A DNA stretch of 36,973 nucleotides from an uncultured Granulosicoccaceae bacterium (GTDB lineage: Bacteria; Pseudomonadota; Gammaproteobacteria; Granulosicoccales; Granulosicoccaceae). The notes under the pieces are model-generated. The model was not told the DNA's origin. It made no database searches and saw only the letters and a program-made list of their open reading frames with translations. The first letter of the stretch is position 1; the number at the start of each line of letters is the position of its first letter. The position numbers and the translations under genes are program-made. This document shows, in pieces, positions 23,771 through 32,157 of this stretch. Location of the stretch: the NCBI GenBank assembly GCA_937922945.1, contig CAKZUP010000157.1, positions 1 through 36,973 on the forward strand. The letters run 5' to 3'.

Positions 23771-25036
23771 ATGCAATCGGCAACAGCAACACCTAACGAC
23801 GAAGTGCTTACCTCCGCAGATGGCACACCGCTGCAGGTTGCGCTGGCACGCGCTACACGGAAAGCCAAATGGCGTGCTTTCTGGCTGGTTGCGCCATTGC
23901 TTCTTTTCATTATCATCACGTTTGCCATTCCCATTGCGCAAATGCTGTATCGAAGTGTCCACAACACGGCGTTCTCGGAAAACATGCCTGCGGTTGGAGA
24001 GTATCTTCGTAATAACGACATAACAGATGTACCTGGCGAAGCCGCTTTTGCTGCGCTGGTTAGCGATCTAATCACAGCGAGAGAAAATAAAACCATTGGC
24101 TCAGTCGCCACTCGCATGAACTATGAATTCCCCGGTGCCAGAAGTCAGTTCACTGGTAGCGCAAGAAAAGCAAAAAGACTGGAACCGCCCTTTAAAGAAG
24201 CGCTTATCGCAATAGACAAAGATTGGAACAGCAAGCATCTTTGGAATGTTATGAAGCGTGCGTCCAATCCGATAGGCGGCAGTTTCTATCTGGCCGCTGT
24301 AGACATGCGCTACGATGAAAACGGCAACGCCGTTAGGGTTGATGCAAAAAAACGTATATATGTTCCCCTATTTGTAAGAACACTTTGGCTATCCGCATTG
24401 ATTAGCACACTGTGTTTCATTCTGGCCTTTCCAGTGGCGCACTTATTGGCGACATTGCCGCTTCGCTACTCTAATTTGCTCATGATATTTGTGTTGCTAC
24501 CGTTCTGGACATCGTTGCTGGTTAGAACAACGGCATGGATAGCATTGCTACAGGGTCAGGGAGTTCTGAACGACGTATTGGTCGGCGTTAACATACTCGA
24601 TGATGAAAATCGTGTTCAGCTGATGTACAACCAGGCAGGTACTATCATTGCGATGACGCATATATTGCTGCCATTTATGATTCTACCGCTGTACTCTGTC
24701 ATGAAATCCATACCGCCAACCTATGTGCGCGCTGCACGCTCACTCGGTGCATCTTCATGGACAGCTTTCTGGAAGGTCTACTTTCCGCAAACCATACCGG
24801 GTATCGGTGCAGGTGTGTTACTGGTATTTATTCTATCAATCGGATTCTATATAACTCCAGCGCTAGTCGGTGGCTCCTCCGGTCAATTAATTTCCAACGA
24901 AATAGCGCGTCATATGTTGCAGTCACTGAATTGGTCGTTGGCGGCAGCACTCGGCGGCATTCTACTCTTTATAATCATTGTTCTATATTGGTTGTTTGAC
25001 AAACTAATTGGTGTAGACAATATGAAACTCGGATAA
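23771..25036 (+). CDS. Polyamine-type ABC permease (PotB-like) with a large periplasmic insert
   Basis: A 421-residue inner-membrane permease. The first helix (about 37-60, WLVAPLLLFIIITFAIPIAQML) is followed by an insert of about 130 residues (65-195) rich in charge, probably periplasmic, and then five helices in the ABC importer core (from about 198). The EAA loop that docks the ATPase is visible as PPTYVRAARSLGASSWTAFWKVYFPQTIPGI. Short PotB proteins lack the insert, but a long-form subgroup has it. Start is ATG 23771; no good ribosome binding site is seen. Three bases separate its stop from the partner permease. Confidence 0.9.
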   Translation: MQSATATPNDEVLTSADGTPLQVALARATRKAKWRAFWLVAPLLLFIIITFAIPIAQMLYRSVHNTAFSENMPAVGEYLRNNDITDVPGEAAFAALVSDLITARENKTIGSVATRMNYEFPGARSQFTGSARKAKRLEPPFKEALIAIDKDWNSKHLWNVMKRASNPIGGSFYLAAVDMRYDENGNAVRVDAKKRIYVPLFVRTLWLSALISTLCFILAFPVAHLLATLPLRYSNLLMIFVLLPFWTSLLVRTTAWIALLQGQGVLNDVLVGVNILDDENRVQLMYNQAGTIIAMTHILLPFMILPLYSVMKSIPPTYVRAARSLGASSWTAFWKVYFPQTIPGIGAGVLLVFILSIGFYITPALVGGSSGQLISNEIARHMLQSLNWSLAAALGGILLFIIIVLYWLFDKLIGVDNMKLG

Positions 25037-25039
25037 GTC

Positions 25040-25954
25040 ATGGCTAAGCTACCTGCCTACACTACCTTTGGTGAGCGAGTATGGCATTACACTTATTTGT
25101 TCATTTGTGGCTGCATATTTCTGTTTCTGGTTGCACCTATACTGCTGGTGATACCACTCTCATTCAACGCTGAACCCTATTTCACGTTCACAAAGGAAAT
25201 GCTGAGCTTCGATCCTGCTGGCTATTCTTTACGTTGGTACGACAGAATCCTTACCCACGGCATGGCAAACCCCGAGATTGAACGCGGTGCTGCTTGGTGG
25301 AAAGACACATGGGAAAACGGTCAATGGCTGCATGCTGCGAAAAATTCCGCCATTATTGGTATCTCCGCTACCCTTTTAGCCACCGTGCTTGGAACCATTG
25401 CGGCAATGGGCTTGTCCCGCCCAGAGATGCCGTTTAGACGGGTCATTATGGGTTTGCTGATTTCACCGATGATTGTTCCACTTATCATCACGGCAACTGG
25501 CTTGTTTTTCTTCTACTCCAAAACGGGTTTAGCCCATACTTACATTGGCGTGATAATGGCTCATGCAACACTGGGAATACCGTTTGTTATCATCACCGTT
25601 ACCGCCACCATGGTCGGTTTCGATCACTCCCTTTCCAGAGCAGCATTGAATCTGGGCGCATCACCTATCACGGTTTTTAGGGAAATAACATTGCCATTGA
25701 TTCTGCCTGGTGTAATATCCGGTGCACTATTCGCGTTTGTCACATCATTCGATGAAGTTGTTGTCGTACTGTTTGTTGCAGCTTTTGATCAACAAACCAT
25801 TCCCAGACAAATGTGGAACGGTATCCGCGAGCAAATTTCTCCAACCATTCTTGCGGTTGCTACCATACTTGTTATATTTTCGATTTTGTTACTCACTACA
25901 GTGGAACTGTTGCGCCGACGCTCCGAAAGGTTGCGTGGCATTTCACCGGCGTAG
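25040..25954 (+). CDS. Polyamine-type ABC permease (PotC-like)
   Basis: A 304-residue permease, partner of the one at 23771. The N-terminal helix is about 15-40; an extracytoplasmic loop (45-95) is longer than in E. coli PotC; five core helices follow. The EAA motif is DHSLSRAALNLGASPITVFREITLPLILPGV, close to the consensus. It begins three bases after the upstream stop, indicating coupling. Together the two permeases form the channel for the substrate captured by the 22537 protein. Confidence 0.92.
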   Translation: MAKLPAYTTFGERVWHYTYLFICGCIFLFLVAPILLVIPLSFNAEPYFTFTKEMLSFDPAGYSLRWYDRILTHGMANPEIERGAAWWKDTWENGQWLHAAKNSAIIGISATLLATVLGTIAAMGLSRPEMPFRRVIMGLLISPMIVPLIITATGLFFFYSKTGLAHTYIGVIMAHATLGIPFVIITVTATMVGFDHSLSRAALNLGASPITVFREITLPLILPGVISGALFAFVTSFDEVVVVLFVAAFDQQTIPRQMWNGIREQISPTILAVATILVIFSILLLTTVELLRRRSERLRGISPA

Positions 25955-25972
25955 GAGCGCCAACAACCAACG

Positions 25973-26728
25973 ATGTTAACCAACAAATCCGTTGTTATAA
26001 CCGGAGCGAGCCGGGGTATAGGGGAAGCCGCTGCTATCGAATTTGCAGCACAAGGCGCTAAAGTTGTTGTCGCAGCGCGCAGTAAAAATTCGCTTGACGA
26101 TATAGTTGCCAGAATTGTCGAAGCTGGCGGCACTGCCTGTGCGGTGGAATGCGATGTTAGTGAATACGAGGAGGTTGCAAATGCCGTAACCGAGTGCGTT
26201 GCACAGTACGGAAAGATCGACTTTCTTGTAAACAATGCCGGACTAATCGATCCCATTGCCCGACTAGAAGAATCCGATCCCAATCAATGGGGCAACGTTG
26301 TCGATGTCAATTTAAAAGGCGTATATCACGGACTCAGAGCAGCGCTGCCATTAATGAAAGAACAAGGCAGCGGTGTTATTGTCAACATCAGCTCAGGCGC
26401 TGCAACGGGTGCTCTGGAAGGCTGGAGCCACTACTGCGCAACTAAAGCTGGCGTGCTCTCGTTAACCAAGTGCGCCCACAAAGAGTTTTCGGAATTCGGC
26501 ATACGCATAGTCGGCATGAGCCCTGGTACGGTTGCCACAGATATGCAGGTATCGATTAAGTCTTCAGGAATTAATCCTGTAAGCCAACTGGAGATGTCTG
26601 ATCATATTCCTCCAGAGTGGCCAGCTAAAGCCATTGCATGGTTATGTACCGACGCAGCAAGTGAGTACTCTGGTACAGACTTTTCTATAAAAACAGATGA
26701 AGGTCGTCGACAGGTAGGTTTAATTTAG
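25973..26728 (+). CDS. SDR-family NAD(P)-dependent oxidoreductase
   Basis: A 251-residue classical short-chain dehydrogenase. The Rossmann glycine motif TGASRGIG (10-17), the NNAG strand (87-90), the catalytic serine in NISSGA, YxxxK (YCATK) and SPGTVATDM are all present. The basic residue after the second strand (AARSK) suggests NADP preference. The C-terminus (YSGTDFSIKTDEGRRQVGLI) differs from the usual GxxxxVDGG ending. It starts 18 bases after the permease stop, with GGAG upstream, so it belongs to the importer operon and may act on the imported compound or its aldehyde or alcohol product; that link is inference from position. Confidence 0.9.
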   Translation: MLTNKSVVITGASRGIGEAAAIEFAAQGAKVVVAARSKNSLDDIVARIVEAGGTACAVECDVSEYEEVANAVTECVAQYGKIDFLVNNAGLIDPIARLEESDPNQWGNVVDVNLKGVYHGLRAALPLMKEQGSGVIVNISSGAATGALEGWSHYCATKAGVLSLTKCAHKEFSEFGIRIVGMSPGTVATDMQVSIKSSGINPVSQLEMSDHIPPEWPAKAIAWLCTDAASEYSGTDFSIKTDEGRRQVGLI

Positions 26729-26796
26729 GCAACACAACGTTATTTGGCAGTATTGCCATTAGCAGTATTGCCATTAGCAGATGAAGAACCAGACTC

Positions 26797-26860
26797 AAAC
26801 CCAGCCACCCACCCGCTCACCACGTTAATTACGCGGTGAACAGGGCTTGGCTGGGTTTTA
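26797..26860. terminator. Two-part terminator hairpin between convergent genes
   Basis: AAACCCAGCCA (26797-26807) pairs with TGGCTGGGTTT (26848-26858), an 11-bp outer stem. Inside it, TCACCACGT pairs with ACGCGGTGA with one mismatch. A short T-tract follows on each strand. It lies between the convergent SDR and EF-hand genes and probably terminates both. Just upstream (about 26745-26780) ATTGCCATTAGCAGT is repeated in tandem. Confidence 0.7.
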
Positions 26861-26883
26861 CGAACGATGCGCATGACGTATTG

Positions 26884-27378
26884 TTAGCCTTCGTCAGCCG
26901 CCATTTCGCCGCGTTTACCGCCCTTCTTTCCACGCTTTCCGTGCCGACCTTCACCGCGCTCTTGCTTAACCGCTTCAAACCCGGCGGCTTCTTCTGCAGA
27001 CACTTCGCCATCACCGTTTACATCGAGCATGGCTTCAGTTTCGGCTTTGCGGGCCTCTTTAGCCGCTCGTCGCTCATCGCGAGAGAGTTCACCGTCGCCA
27101 TCTGCATCGAAGTTGACTAATGCGGCGTCATAGCGAGCATCTTTCATCGCTCGTCGCTCAGTGCGAGATAACTCGCCGTTGCCATCTGCATCAAATTGCG
27201 AGAGTACTTCGCTTTTATAAGCGTCTCGAGCAGCTGTAATTTCTTCGGCAGAGATAACACCATCGCCGTCGGTATCGCTCAGCTGCACGGGCGTTAACGC
27301 CAGAGCTGCACCAGAGAAAAGGCCAGCCGCAACAGTTGCCGCGATCATCGAAGATTTAATGTTAGTGTTCTTGCTCAT
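26884..27378 (-). CDS. Secreted EF-hand calcium-binding protein
   Basis: A 164-residue protein with a signal peptide (1-28, ending ALA-LT) and four canonical EF-hand loops: DTDGDGVISAEE (35-46), DADGNGELSRTE (63-74), DADGDGELSRDE (91-102) and DVNGDGEVSAEE (119-130). Each has Asp at positions 1, 3 and 5 (or Asn) and Glu at 12, so all should bind calcium. The C-terminus is a basic glycine tail (HGKRGKKGGKRG) that could bind nucleic acid, LPS or polysaccharide. It should act in the periplasm or outside the cell as a calcium buffer or sensor. It lies on the same strand as, and 190 bases downstream of, the BaeR-like regulator, which may control it; a dyad sits in the gap. Confidence 0.92.
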   Translation of the reverse strand: MSKNTNIKSSMIAATVAAGLFSGAALALTPVQLSDTDGDGVISAEEITAARDAYKSEVLSQFDADGNGELSRTERRAMKDARYDAALVNFDADGDGELSRDERRAAKEARKAETEAMLDVNGDGEVSAEEAAGFEAVKQERGEGRHGKRGKKGGKRGEMAADEG

Positions 27379-27525
27379 TTTATTACCCCTAATAATTAGA
27401 AAATTAATTAATGATCAATCCACCGCGCTTGCCTTGCTGCTGCTGTGGACTTGAGGTAATTATCGGCTGAGAAGATGCAAACAATGTGCAGTAATAGTGA
27501 AAGGATTATGAATGCGAAATTAGTC

Positions 27526-27545
27526 CGGTTACAGGCCTGTAAACC
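27526..27545. promoter_or_regulatory. Palindrome upstream of the EF-hand gene
   Basis: TTACAGGCCTGTAA (27529-27542) is a perfect 14-bp palindrome, extended by CGG on the left and ACCG on the right with one bulge. It lies 24 bases beyond the regulator's stop and about 150 bases before the EF-hand start. Its right half reads CTGTAAACC, a nonamer also present in the repeat array before the kinase gene (29877-29885). It may be a regulator site or a short hairpin ending the baeSR-like transcript; no T-run favours the latter. Confidence 0.45.
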
Positions 27546-27568
27546 GAGACTGTTATTAATGCCAAGCC

Positions 27569-28246
27569 TCAGGAATTCAACTCAAACTTGTAACCAATAC
27601 CGTATACGGAATGTATGTATTCATTCGTTGAATCAAGCTGTTGGAGCTTGCGACGTAGTTTTTTAACATGGCTATCTATAGTTCGATCACTTACGACTCG
27701 ATTATCAGGATAAATACGAACCATCAACTGATCGCGATTAAAGATTCTGCCGGGGCTAGCGTGCAGAGTTTTAAGCAGATTTAGCTCAACTGAGGTTAAG
27801 CTGCACTCCTCACCGTTAACTCGAACTATCGCCGCCGATTCATTCAGATCGAACCCATCGACACTGCCAGCCTGCTCAATTGAACCAGCGCTTCGTCGTA
27901 AAACGGTTTTTACCCTCGCAACCACTTCTCTTGGACTAAATGGTTTACAAATATAATCGTCTGCCCCAATCTCCAACCCCAAGAGTCTGTCAATTTCCTC
28001 CACTTTGGCAGTGATCATGATGATGGGTACGTTGGATGTTTTACGCAGGGTTCTGCATATTTCCATTCCATCTGTACCCGGTAACATCAAGTCGAGCAGG
28101 ATAAAGTCTACCGGCTGCTCGCTTAGCTCAGTTAACGCAAGCGTCCCATTGTCATAGCATCTGGTTTCGAAGCCTGCGGACTGCAGATAATCACTGAGCA
28201 ACGCGGACAATTTTGGTTCATCTTCTACTATCGCGATAGTGGTCAT
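27569..28246 (-). CDS. BaeR-like OmpR-family response regulator
   Basis: A 225-residue OmpR/PhoB-type regulator. The receiver domain has the acidic pair (VEDE, E8-D9), phosphoacceptor Asp52 (LLDLMLPG), a conserved threonine (MITAK) and lysine (CKPFSPREV). The stretch AKVEEIDRLLGLEIGADDYI matches BaeR closely. The C-terminal winged helix (about 130-222) has FNRDQLMVRIYPDNRVVSDRTIDSHVKKLRRKL. BaeR controls envelope-stress and drug-efflux genes in enterobacteria; here the regulon is unknown. It starts four bases after the kinase stop. Immediately downstream lies the EF-hand gene, a likely target. Confidence 0.92.
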   Translation of the reverse strand: MTTIAIVEDEPKLSALLSDYLQSAGFETRCYDNGTLALTELSEQPVDFILLDLMLPGTDGMEICRTLRKTSNVPIIMITAKVEEIDRLLGLEIGADDYICKPFSPREVVARVKTVLRRSAGSIEQAGSVDGFDLNESAAIVRVNGEECSLTSVELNLLKTLHASPGRIFNRDQLMVRIYPDNRVVSDRTIDSHVKKLRRKLQQLDSTNEYIHSVYGIGYKFELNS

Positions 28247-28250
28247 AGAT

Positions 28251-29681
28251 TCATTTGCTCGCTGGTAAGCTAATTCTCAAGTGCAATCCGCCCAGACTGG
28301 ACTCACAGGCGTCGATACTGCCTTGATGGGCATCAACGATACTCTTTGCAATTGACAACCCAAGCCCACTTCCTCCCAGCTCCCGATTGCGGGATTCATC
28401 GGTTCGAAATAGTGGATCGAACAGTTTTGAAATCACGGAGGGATCAACACCCGGGCTTGAATCGAACCAATCCATCACCCATTCCTGTCGCCCATTATTC
28501 TTCTCTCCCGAGAGCCTGACTTCTAACTGCCCGCCTGCATTCGTATACCGACACGTATTCTGCAACAGATTAGCGAGCAATTGCTCAAGTCGTCGAACAT
28601 CGCCCTGAATGTTCATCGGTAACGGAGACAAATCGTGTGTTAGCGACAATTCATGCTGTTCCAAAATGGCTTCTGCGCTACCGAGAAAACGCTCCAATAA
28701 GCCTTTCAGGCTCGTTTTCTCCATTTGATAGTTAAGCGCTCCAACGTCTGACATTGATAGCGTGTGTAAATCGTCTATCAGACGACCTAACCTCAAGGCT
28801 TCCGTGTGCAGTGAATCTATCGCCTGCCTGTCCAGACTGCGAATACCGTCCTGCATGGCCTCGAGCTCCCCTCGCATCACAGCGACCGGGGTACGCAGTT
28901 CATGTGAGATCTCAGCAATCCAGCGTTGTCTCGCGTCTCGGTTTTTCTCTAAAGACAGCCCAAGCATATTGACATTGTTGGCCAGATCACCCAACTCATC
29001 GCCTCTACTAAGCTGCACACGGTGCGCGTAATTACCACCGCTTATTTCGTCAACAGCACGATTCACTTTTAACAATGGGCGCACAATAAGTTCTGCAAGT
29101 GGAATCGACAATAGCCCCGAGATAAGAACCATAGCCAAGGCCGCCCAAAGCATGTTCTTTCTTTGCTTGCTCTCGAACACTTGATCATAGTGTCTGTCTA
29201 CTCTCCTGACTTGGGGAAAACCCAGAAAACCGATGATCTGATCGTTACTGCGCAACTCTATCCATTGGGTTTGTCTGGAGGACTTCGCCGAGGCGCTGAT
29301 AATGGTTTTGTCCTTATCGGCCAATACCAAGGGAGCAAAGCGATTCGCTCTGCGACGGCTCGAGTTTGGTGGCGGTTTCGATGAGTTAACATCTGTGCTA
29401 GAACGATTCTGCTTGCCCGGTGTTCTGCCGCCCTGTTGGGCTGACCACCCTTCGGGTAACAACTCCCGCATTGAGCGTCTGTTAACCCAGTCCCAGTGAC
29501 CGTACTGCTCAAATTGATCGACCAACTCATCAACCACCGGGCTCAATCGATCTTTCTCATTCTGATTCACATAATCAAGAAATCCACGATTAAAGCTCCA
29601 GCTGCTCAACGCAAACATAATAGCGATGAGTAAGGCGCTGGCGCTGACTAATGTGAGGAAGATCTGGTATTTGAGCCGCAT
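28251..29681 (-). CDS. BaeS-like sensor histidine kinase
   Basis: A 476-residue membrane kinase. Helices at about 8-27 and 176-198 bound a periplasmic sensor (30-175) that contains a basic, proline/serine-rich stretch (about 85-113). HAMP follows (RPLLKVNRAVDEISGGN), then the dimerisation/phosphorylation helix EISHELRTPVAVMRGE with His260. The ATP-binding domain has an N-box NLLQNTCRYT, a G1 box with DSSPGVDPSV (usual DNGPG, aspartate kept), an F-box (KLFDPLFRTDESR) and a G2 box GGSGLGLSIAKSIV. It should phosphorylate the BaeR-like regulator encoded just downstream. The signal is unknown; neighbouring EF-hand content suggests envelope stress or cations. Confidence 0.92.
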   Translation of the reverse strand: MRLKYQIFLTLVSASALLIAIMFALSSWSFNRGFLDYVNQNEKDRLSPVVDELVDQFEQYGHWDWVNRRSMRELLPEGWSAQQGGRTPGKQNRSSTDVNSSKPPPNSSRRRANRFAPLVLADKDKTIISASAKSSRQTQWIELRSNDQIIGFLGFPQVRRVDRHYDQVFESKQRKNMLWAALAMVLISGLLSIPLAELIVRPLLKVNRAVDEISGGNYAHRVQLSRGDELGDLANNVNMLGLSLEKNRDARQRWIAEISHELRTPVAVMRGELEAMQDGIRSLDRQAIDSLHTEALRLGRLIDDLHTLSMSDVGALNYQMEKTSLKGLLERFLGSAEAILEQHELSLTHDLSPLPMNIQGDVRRLEQLLANLLQNTCRYTNAGGQLEVRLSGEKNNGRQEWVMDWFDSSPGVDPSVISKLFDPLFRTDESRNRELGGSGLGLSIAKSIVDAHQGSIDACESSLGGLHLRISLPASK

Positions 29682-29842
29682 GCCCTATTATCGGCCATTT
29701 TCCCATGCAGCATCATATTTACACAGTATTTCCACATTTAGCACCCATCTGTTCTCAGCCCTATTTGACAAGCTGTTGGCGTTCCCTTACTCTGCAAAAA
29801 TGAACTTGTCGAAACATGTCCTCGCGCAAAACACACCGGTTT

Positions 29843-29890
29843 GCAAACATTTTTGTAAATCTAACCGTAAGTCAATCTGTAAACCTGTCT
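29843..29890. promoter_or_regulatory. Period-12 direct repeats upstream of the BaeS-like gene
   Basis: GTAAATC, GTAAGTC and GTAAACC begin at 29855, 29867 and 29879, exactly 12 bases apart, with a degenerate fourth copy GCAAACA at 29843. OmpR-family regulators bind as head-to-tail dimers to direct repeats about one helical turn apart, so this is a candidate autoregulatory array. It lies about 170 bases before the kinase start, in the divergent gap with dapA. It is followed by a small dyad ACCTGT...ACAGGT (29884-29904). Confidence 0.5.
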
Positions 29891-29948
29891 TTAAAAAACA
29901 GGTCTCAACAGTTGCGCGCATGTAGGTACAAGGTCACTTTTTAATAGA

Positions 29949-29985
29949 AACCTCGGCAGCCTGCAGCGGCTCCCGAGGTTTTTTT
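29949..29985 (+). terminator. Strong plus-strand intrinsic terminator with no gene upstream
   Basis: AACCTCGG (29949-29956) pairs with CCGAGGTT (29973-29980); with an inner AGCC/GGCT stem this makes a 12-bp stem with one C-C mismatch and a six-base loop, followed by seven Ts. It points along the plus strand, 90 bases before dapA, yet the only upstream plus-strand frame is a shadow of the antisense kinase gene. It may end a small RNA, or serve as an attenuator in the dapA leader. Confidence 0.8.
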
Positions 29986-30075
29986 CGTTTCGGGGTCGGT
30001 CTTAGAATAGCAACGCGAATAGCGAAACCTTATTCCAGATTCAGGCTGCCACTAACTCAGTGGAGAAAAGCCGCC

Positions 30076-30960
30076 GTGGATATAAGCAGATTTAATGGTT
30101 CGCTCGTTGCACTCGTAACACCGTTTAAGCAAGATGAATTGGATGAGAAAGCGCTGGCCAGCCTGGTTCGATATCACCTTGATAACGGAACACACGGACT
30201 GGTACCAGTAGGCACAACGGGAGAATCGTCAACACTATCCAAACAAGAACACGAACGTGTAATCGATATAGTCGTTCAGGAAGTGGCAGGGCAGATTCCT
30301 GTTATTGCCGGTGCCGGCTCAAACAACGTGACCGAAGCTATTCAATACGCAGAGCATGCAGCCAACGTCGGAGCGGATGCCGTGCTACAGGTTATGGGTT
30401 ACTACAACCGACCTAACCAGGAAGGTATCTACCAACACTTCAAGCGTCTGCATGAAACTACTCGGTTACCCATTATTGTATACAACGTACCACCCCGAAC
30501 CATTATCGATATACAACCAGAGACACTCAGCAGGATTGCTGAATTCGACACCGTGGTTGGCGTTAAGGATGCGACTGCGGACCTTTCACGCCCCATTAGA
30601 GAAAAGTTACTCATAAATAAGCCGTTTAGTTTTCTCTCTGGCGAGGACCCAACAGCCGTTGCTTACAATGCAAATGGTGGACAAGGATGTATTTCCGTTA
30701 CAGCGAATGTTGCCCCCGCCTTATGCGCACAAATGCAATCGGCTTGTGCAGACCAAGAGTTTAACTCTGCGCTAGATATTCAACGTAGACTAATGCCTTT
30801 ACATCAGGCACTCTTCTCTGAGCCCAGCCCGGCTGGTGTGAAATTCGCAGCCTCTTTGCTCAAACTATGTTTACCGGCGTGTCGATTGCCACTGGTGGAA
30901 CTGACTAACGAAACAAAACACGAAATTGAGAGAACCATGGGCTTACTCGACCTTATTTAA
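30076..30960 (+). CDS. dapA: 4-hydroxy-tetrahydrodipicolinate synthase
   Basis: A 294-residue DapA of normal length. It condenses pyruvate with aspartate semialdehyde, the first committed step of lysine and meso-diaminopimelate synthesis. Visible motifs are GLVPVGTTGESSTL (substrate threonines T47/T48), YNVPPRT (Tyr136, Arg141), and VGVKDAT with the Schiff-base lysine K164; all align with E. coli Tyr133, Arg138 and Lys161 with a shift of three. GEDP and GGQGCISVTANV follow, also typical. The start is GTG 30076 with GGAGAA nine bases upstream. It is monocistronic here, behind a terminator-like hairpin that could act as an attenuator. Other pyruvate aldolases share the fold, but the motif set fits DapA well. 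Confidence 0.94.
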   Translation: MDISRFNGSLVALVTPFKQDELDEKALASLVRYHLDNGTHGLVPVGTTGESSTLSKQEHERVIDIVVQEVAGQIPVIAGAGSNNVTEAIQYAEHAANVGADAVLQVMGYYNRPNQEGIYQHFKRLHETTRLPIIVYNVPPRTIIDIQPETLSRIAEFDTVVGVKDATADLSRPIREKLLINKPFSFLSGEDPTAVAYNANGGQGCISVTANVAPALCAQMQSACADQEFNSALDIQRRLMPLHQALFSEPSPAGVKFAASLLKLCLPACRLPLVELTNETKHEIERTMGLLDLI

Positions 30961-31599
30961 ATACTGCGTAAGTCTGATATTGATCGAATATTAATATTTT
31001 GATCTACATTGGGGCTGCATCGTTCACATGGATGTGGACGTGCTCAAACAACATGCCTCAATTATAGCAATAGTCACGTAAACGAACAGCGCGCTCACTT
31101 CTAAAGTGGATTGTATAAAGTAGTTCGTGAAATAAGGTATTTTTCTAAATCAATTCAAGTGACTCCCACCCGCAAAAACGATAGCTTCGCTTTTCGTGAT
31201 TCCTTTTTATGTAAGTTTACCTGTAAGTTTAGGTCACTAATACTTTCGTGTTAACAACGCTTTTATGCAACGTTTTGGCGAAGTTTATGTATTGAATTAC
31301 TTACGCGATAACTTTGTTAAAAATAGAACTTACGCTATAGAATGAGAGGCACACACCTTCTTCCCTATCAAACCAAAATACGAACTCTTTCTTATCGCTT
31401 ATTGGCCTCATGACAACGTATCTGAAATATCTCTCAGCAGCACTGTAGAGATGTCTTTGGTCCATATGGGTAGCGCACTACCCAAACGGGTATCACTCTA
31501 ATACCTATGTGTATGCTACTTCTGTTCTTAGCGTTTTGTAAGCTATATAGATACACTGTGTCAGGCAATACATAGCTCAATAAGAATACGCTTTTAGAA
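30961..31599. other. AT-rich gene-free gap before the GNAT/collar island
   Basis: About 640 bases without a supported gene. Just after dapA there is an AT-rich imperfect hairpin (about 30981-31003, GATCGAATATT...AATATTTTGATC) that might act as a weak terminator. Further on are GTAAGTTTA in direct repeat (31211-31235), and a 6-bp hairpin GGGTAGCGCACTACCC at about 31469-31484. Open frames are short and lack ribosome binding sites. The lower GC than in flanking genes marks the left edge of the island. Confidence 0.5.
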
Positions 31600-32121
31600 A
31601 TGATAAACACATACACGTTCCGCCCAATCGAACCGAAAGACCAACCCTTTCTTGTCGATCTCTTTTTAACTACACGAATTGATATTCATCAAGCCTTCGG
31701 TTTAAGTGCAGAACAAAAACAGATATTTCTAAAAGCGCAATTCGATGCACAGCATTCGCATTATCAAAAACACTATCCTGACGGTGAGTTCAATTTGATC
31801 CTGAACGCCAAAAAGGATCCAATAGGACGAATTTATACCGACCAATCTGATACAGAAATTACGGTGGTTGACATAACGTTATTACCCTTCCATCGCGGTT
31901 CTGGCATTGGAAGTTCGATACTGAAGAACATCATTGAAAAAGCCCGTAAAGCCAATATTGCAGTGCGGCTTCATGTGGTTAAAGATAACCCAGCGTTTAA
32001 TTTGTATTCCAAACTCGGATTCAACATAGTCAAAACCAACGAATTGAACTATTGCATGGAGTGGTCAGAAAAATCAGAGAGTGAATCTGTCCATCAACTC
32101 GAAAACACTAAGTCGGCATAA
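31600..32121 (+). CDS. GNAT-family N-acetyltransferase
   Basis: A 173-residue GNAT protein. The N-terminus FRPIEPKDQPFLVDLFLTTR, the strand EFNLILNAKKDPIGRIYTDQ, and the acetyl-CoA loop HRGSGIGSSILKNII (R99-GSGIG) are typical; the C-terminal motif NPAFNLYSKLGFNIV completes the fold. It transfers an acetyl group from acetyl-CoA to an amine, but the acceptor is unknown. It lies 36 bases before the first collar protein gene on the same strand; GNAT genes beside groups of such collar proteins recur in other genomes, from memory, suggesting a functional link. The ribosome binding site is weak. Base use is AT-richer than in the chromosomal genes around. Confidence 0.88.
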   Translation: MINTYTFRPIEPKDQPFLVDLFLTTRIDIHQAFGLSAEQKQIFLKAQFDAQHSHYQKHYPDGEFNLILNAKKDPIGRIYTDQSDTEITVVDITLLPFHRGSGIGSSILKNIIEKARKANIAVRLHVVKDNPAFNLYSKLGFNIVKTNELNYCMEWSEKSESESVHQLENTKSA

Positions 32122-32157
32122 TTTCGACTATTTAAATTAGCAATTAGGGAGAACGAT

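Noticed and set aside
29626-29925. 99-codon plus-strand frame before the orphan terminator
   Set aside because: It begins inside the kinase gene on the opposite strand, and the product has no recognisable features or ribosome binding site.
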